From: JBLHKE01 sp047619485
GTDB lineage: Bacteria; Verrucomicrobiota; Verrucomicrobiia; Verrucomicrobiales; DEV007
Assembly (NCBI GenBank): GCA_047619485.1
Contig: JBLHKE010000531.1
Location: 1 to 5,645 of the forward strand
Reading direction: 5' to 3'
Length of the DNA: 5,645 nt
Of this stretch, positions 5,554 through 5,645 are shown piece by piece; positions within the stretch are counted from its first letter, which is position 1; every line of letters starts with the position of its first letter. Both the position numbers and the translations under genes were made by a program. The notes beneath the pieces were generated by a model. That model was not told the origin of the DNA. It saw nothing but the letters and a program-made list of their open reading frames with translations, and ran no database searches.

Positions 5554-5645
5554 TCGCACTCTAGCCGCTGGTCGATTTTGCATCGCCTTGGCTGAGCCCG
5601 CACTGCGTGCCCGTTCGTTTCGAAGAGCCCGAGCATGACCACGAT
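5554..5645. other. Terminal non-coding stretch, possible next start at 5635
   Basis: The 92 nt after the last stop codon hold only a 4-bp stem (GCAC-TGC-GTGC, 5600-5610) with no T-run, so no terminator is called. ATG at 5635 could open another gene, but only 11 bases of it are visible and there is no clear ribosome-binding site, so no gene is claimed. Confidence 0.25.

Overview
The window reads as chromosomal DNA from a PVC-group bacterium, most likely a verrucomicrobiote. Three things suggest this. The first gene ends in a C-terminal module (a W-L-x3-G-L helix, a D-x-N-G-D-G turn, then a T-Y-T-V-E-A-S-x-D-L-x-x-W strand) that I associate with Verrucomicrobiota secreted proteins. Two secreted type I sulfatases lie in tandem, and the translation starts lack strong Shine-Dalgarno sequences. 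All four genes are on the + strand. The assignment rests on recalled family features, not on a database search.

Layout: (1) bases 1-906 hold the 3' part of a BspA-type leucine-rich-repeat surface protein whose N-terminus lies outside the window. (2) Bases 907-1022 are a short intergenic leader with a 12-bp palindrome. (3) Bases 1023-2441 and 2454-3947 encode two secreted formylglycine-dependent sulfatases, 12 nt apart and very probably one operon. The first has a textbook active site. The second belongs to a divergent subfamily (CSACR signature, altered metal and sulfate ligands). (4) Bases 3948-4281 are a 334-nt gap with no credible gene. It holds a 9-bp tandem repeat and a dense series of hairpins. 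(5) Bases 4282-5553 encode a secreted six-bladed beta-propeller protein with three perfect Asp-boxes, related to sialidases but apparently lacking key sialidase residues. (6) Bases 5554-5645 are the start of another intergenic region, possibly reaching the first codons of a next gene.

Functionally, two exported sulfatases beside an exported sialidase-like propeller suggest a small locus for dismantling sulfated glycans (algal polysaccharides, mucin or glycosaminoglycan-like). The substrate cannot be read from this window. No formylglycine-generating enzyme, transporter or regulator is present.

The most notable signals outside the genes are a set of short words in the same order in the leaders of the first sulfatase and of the sialidase-like gene, and a clear codon and CTAG-frequency contrast between the sulfatase pair and both flanking genes. 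Together these are compatible with the sulfatase pair being an acquired cassette, or with co-regulation of two transcription units. I see no CRISPR array, tRNA, rRNA, transposase or defence system.
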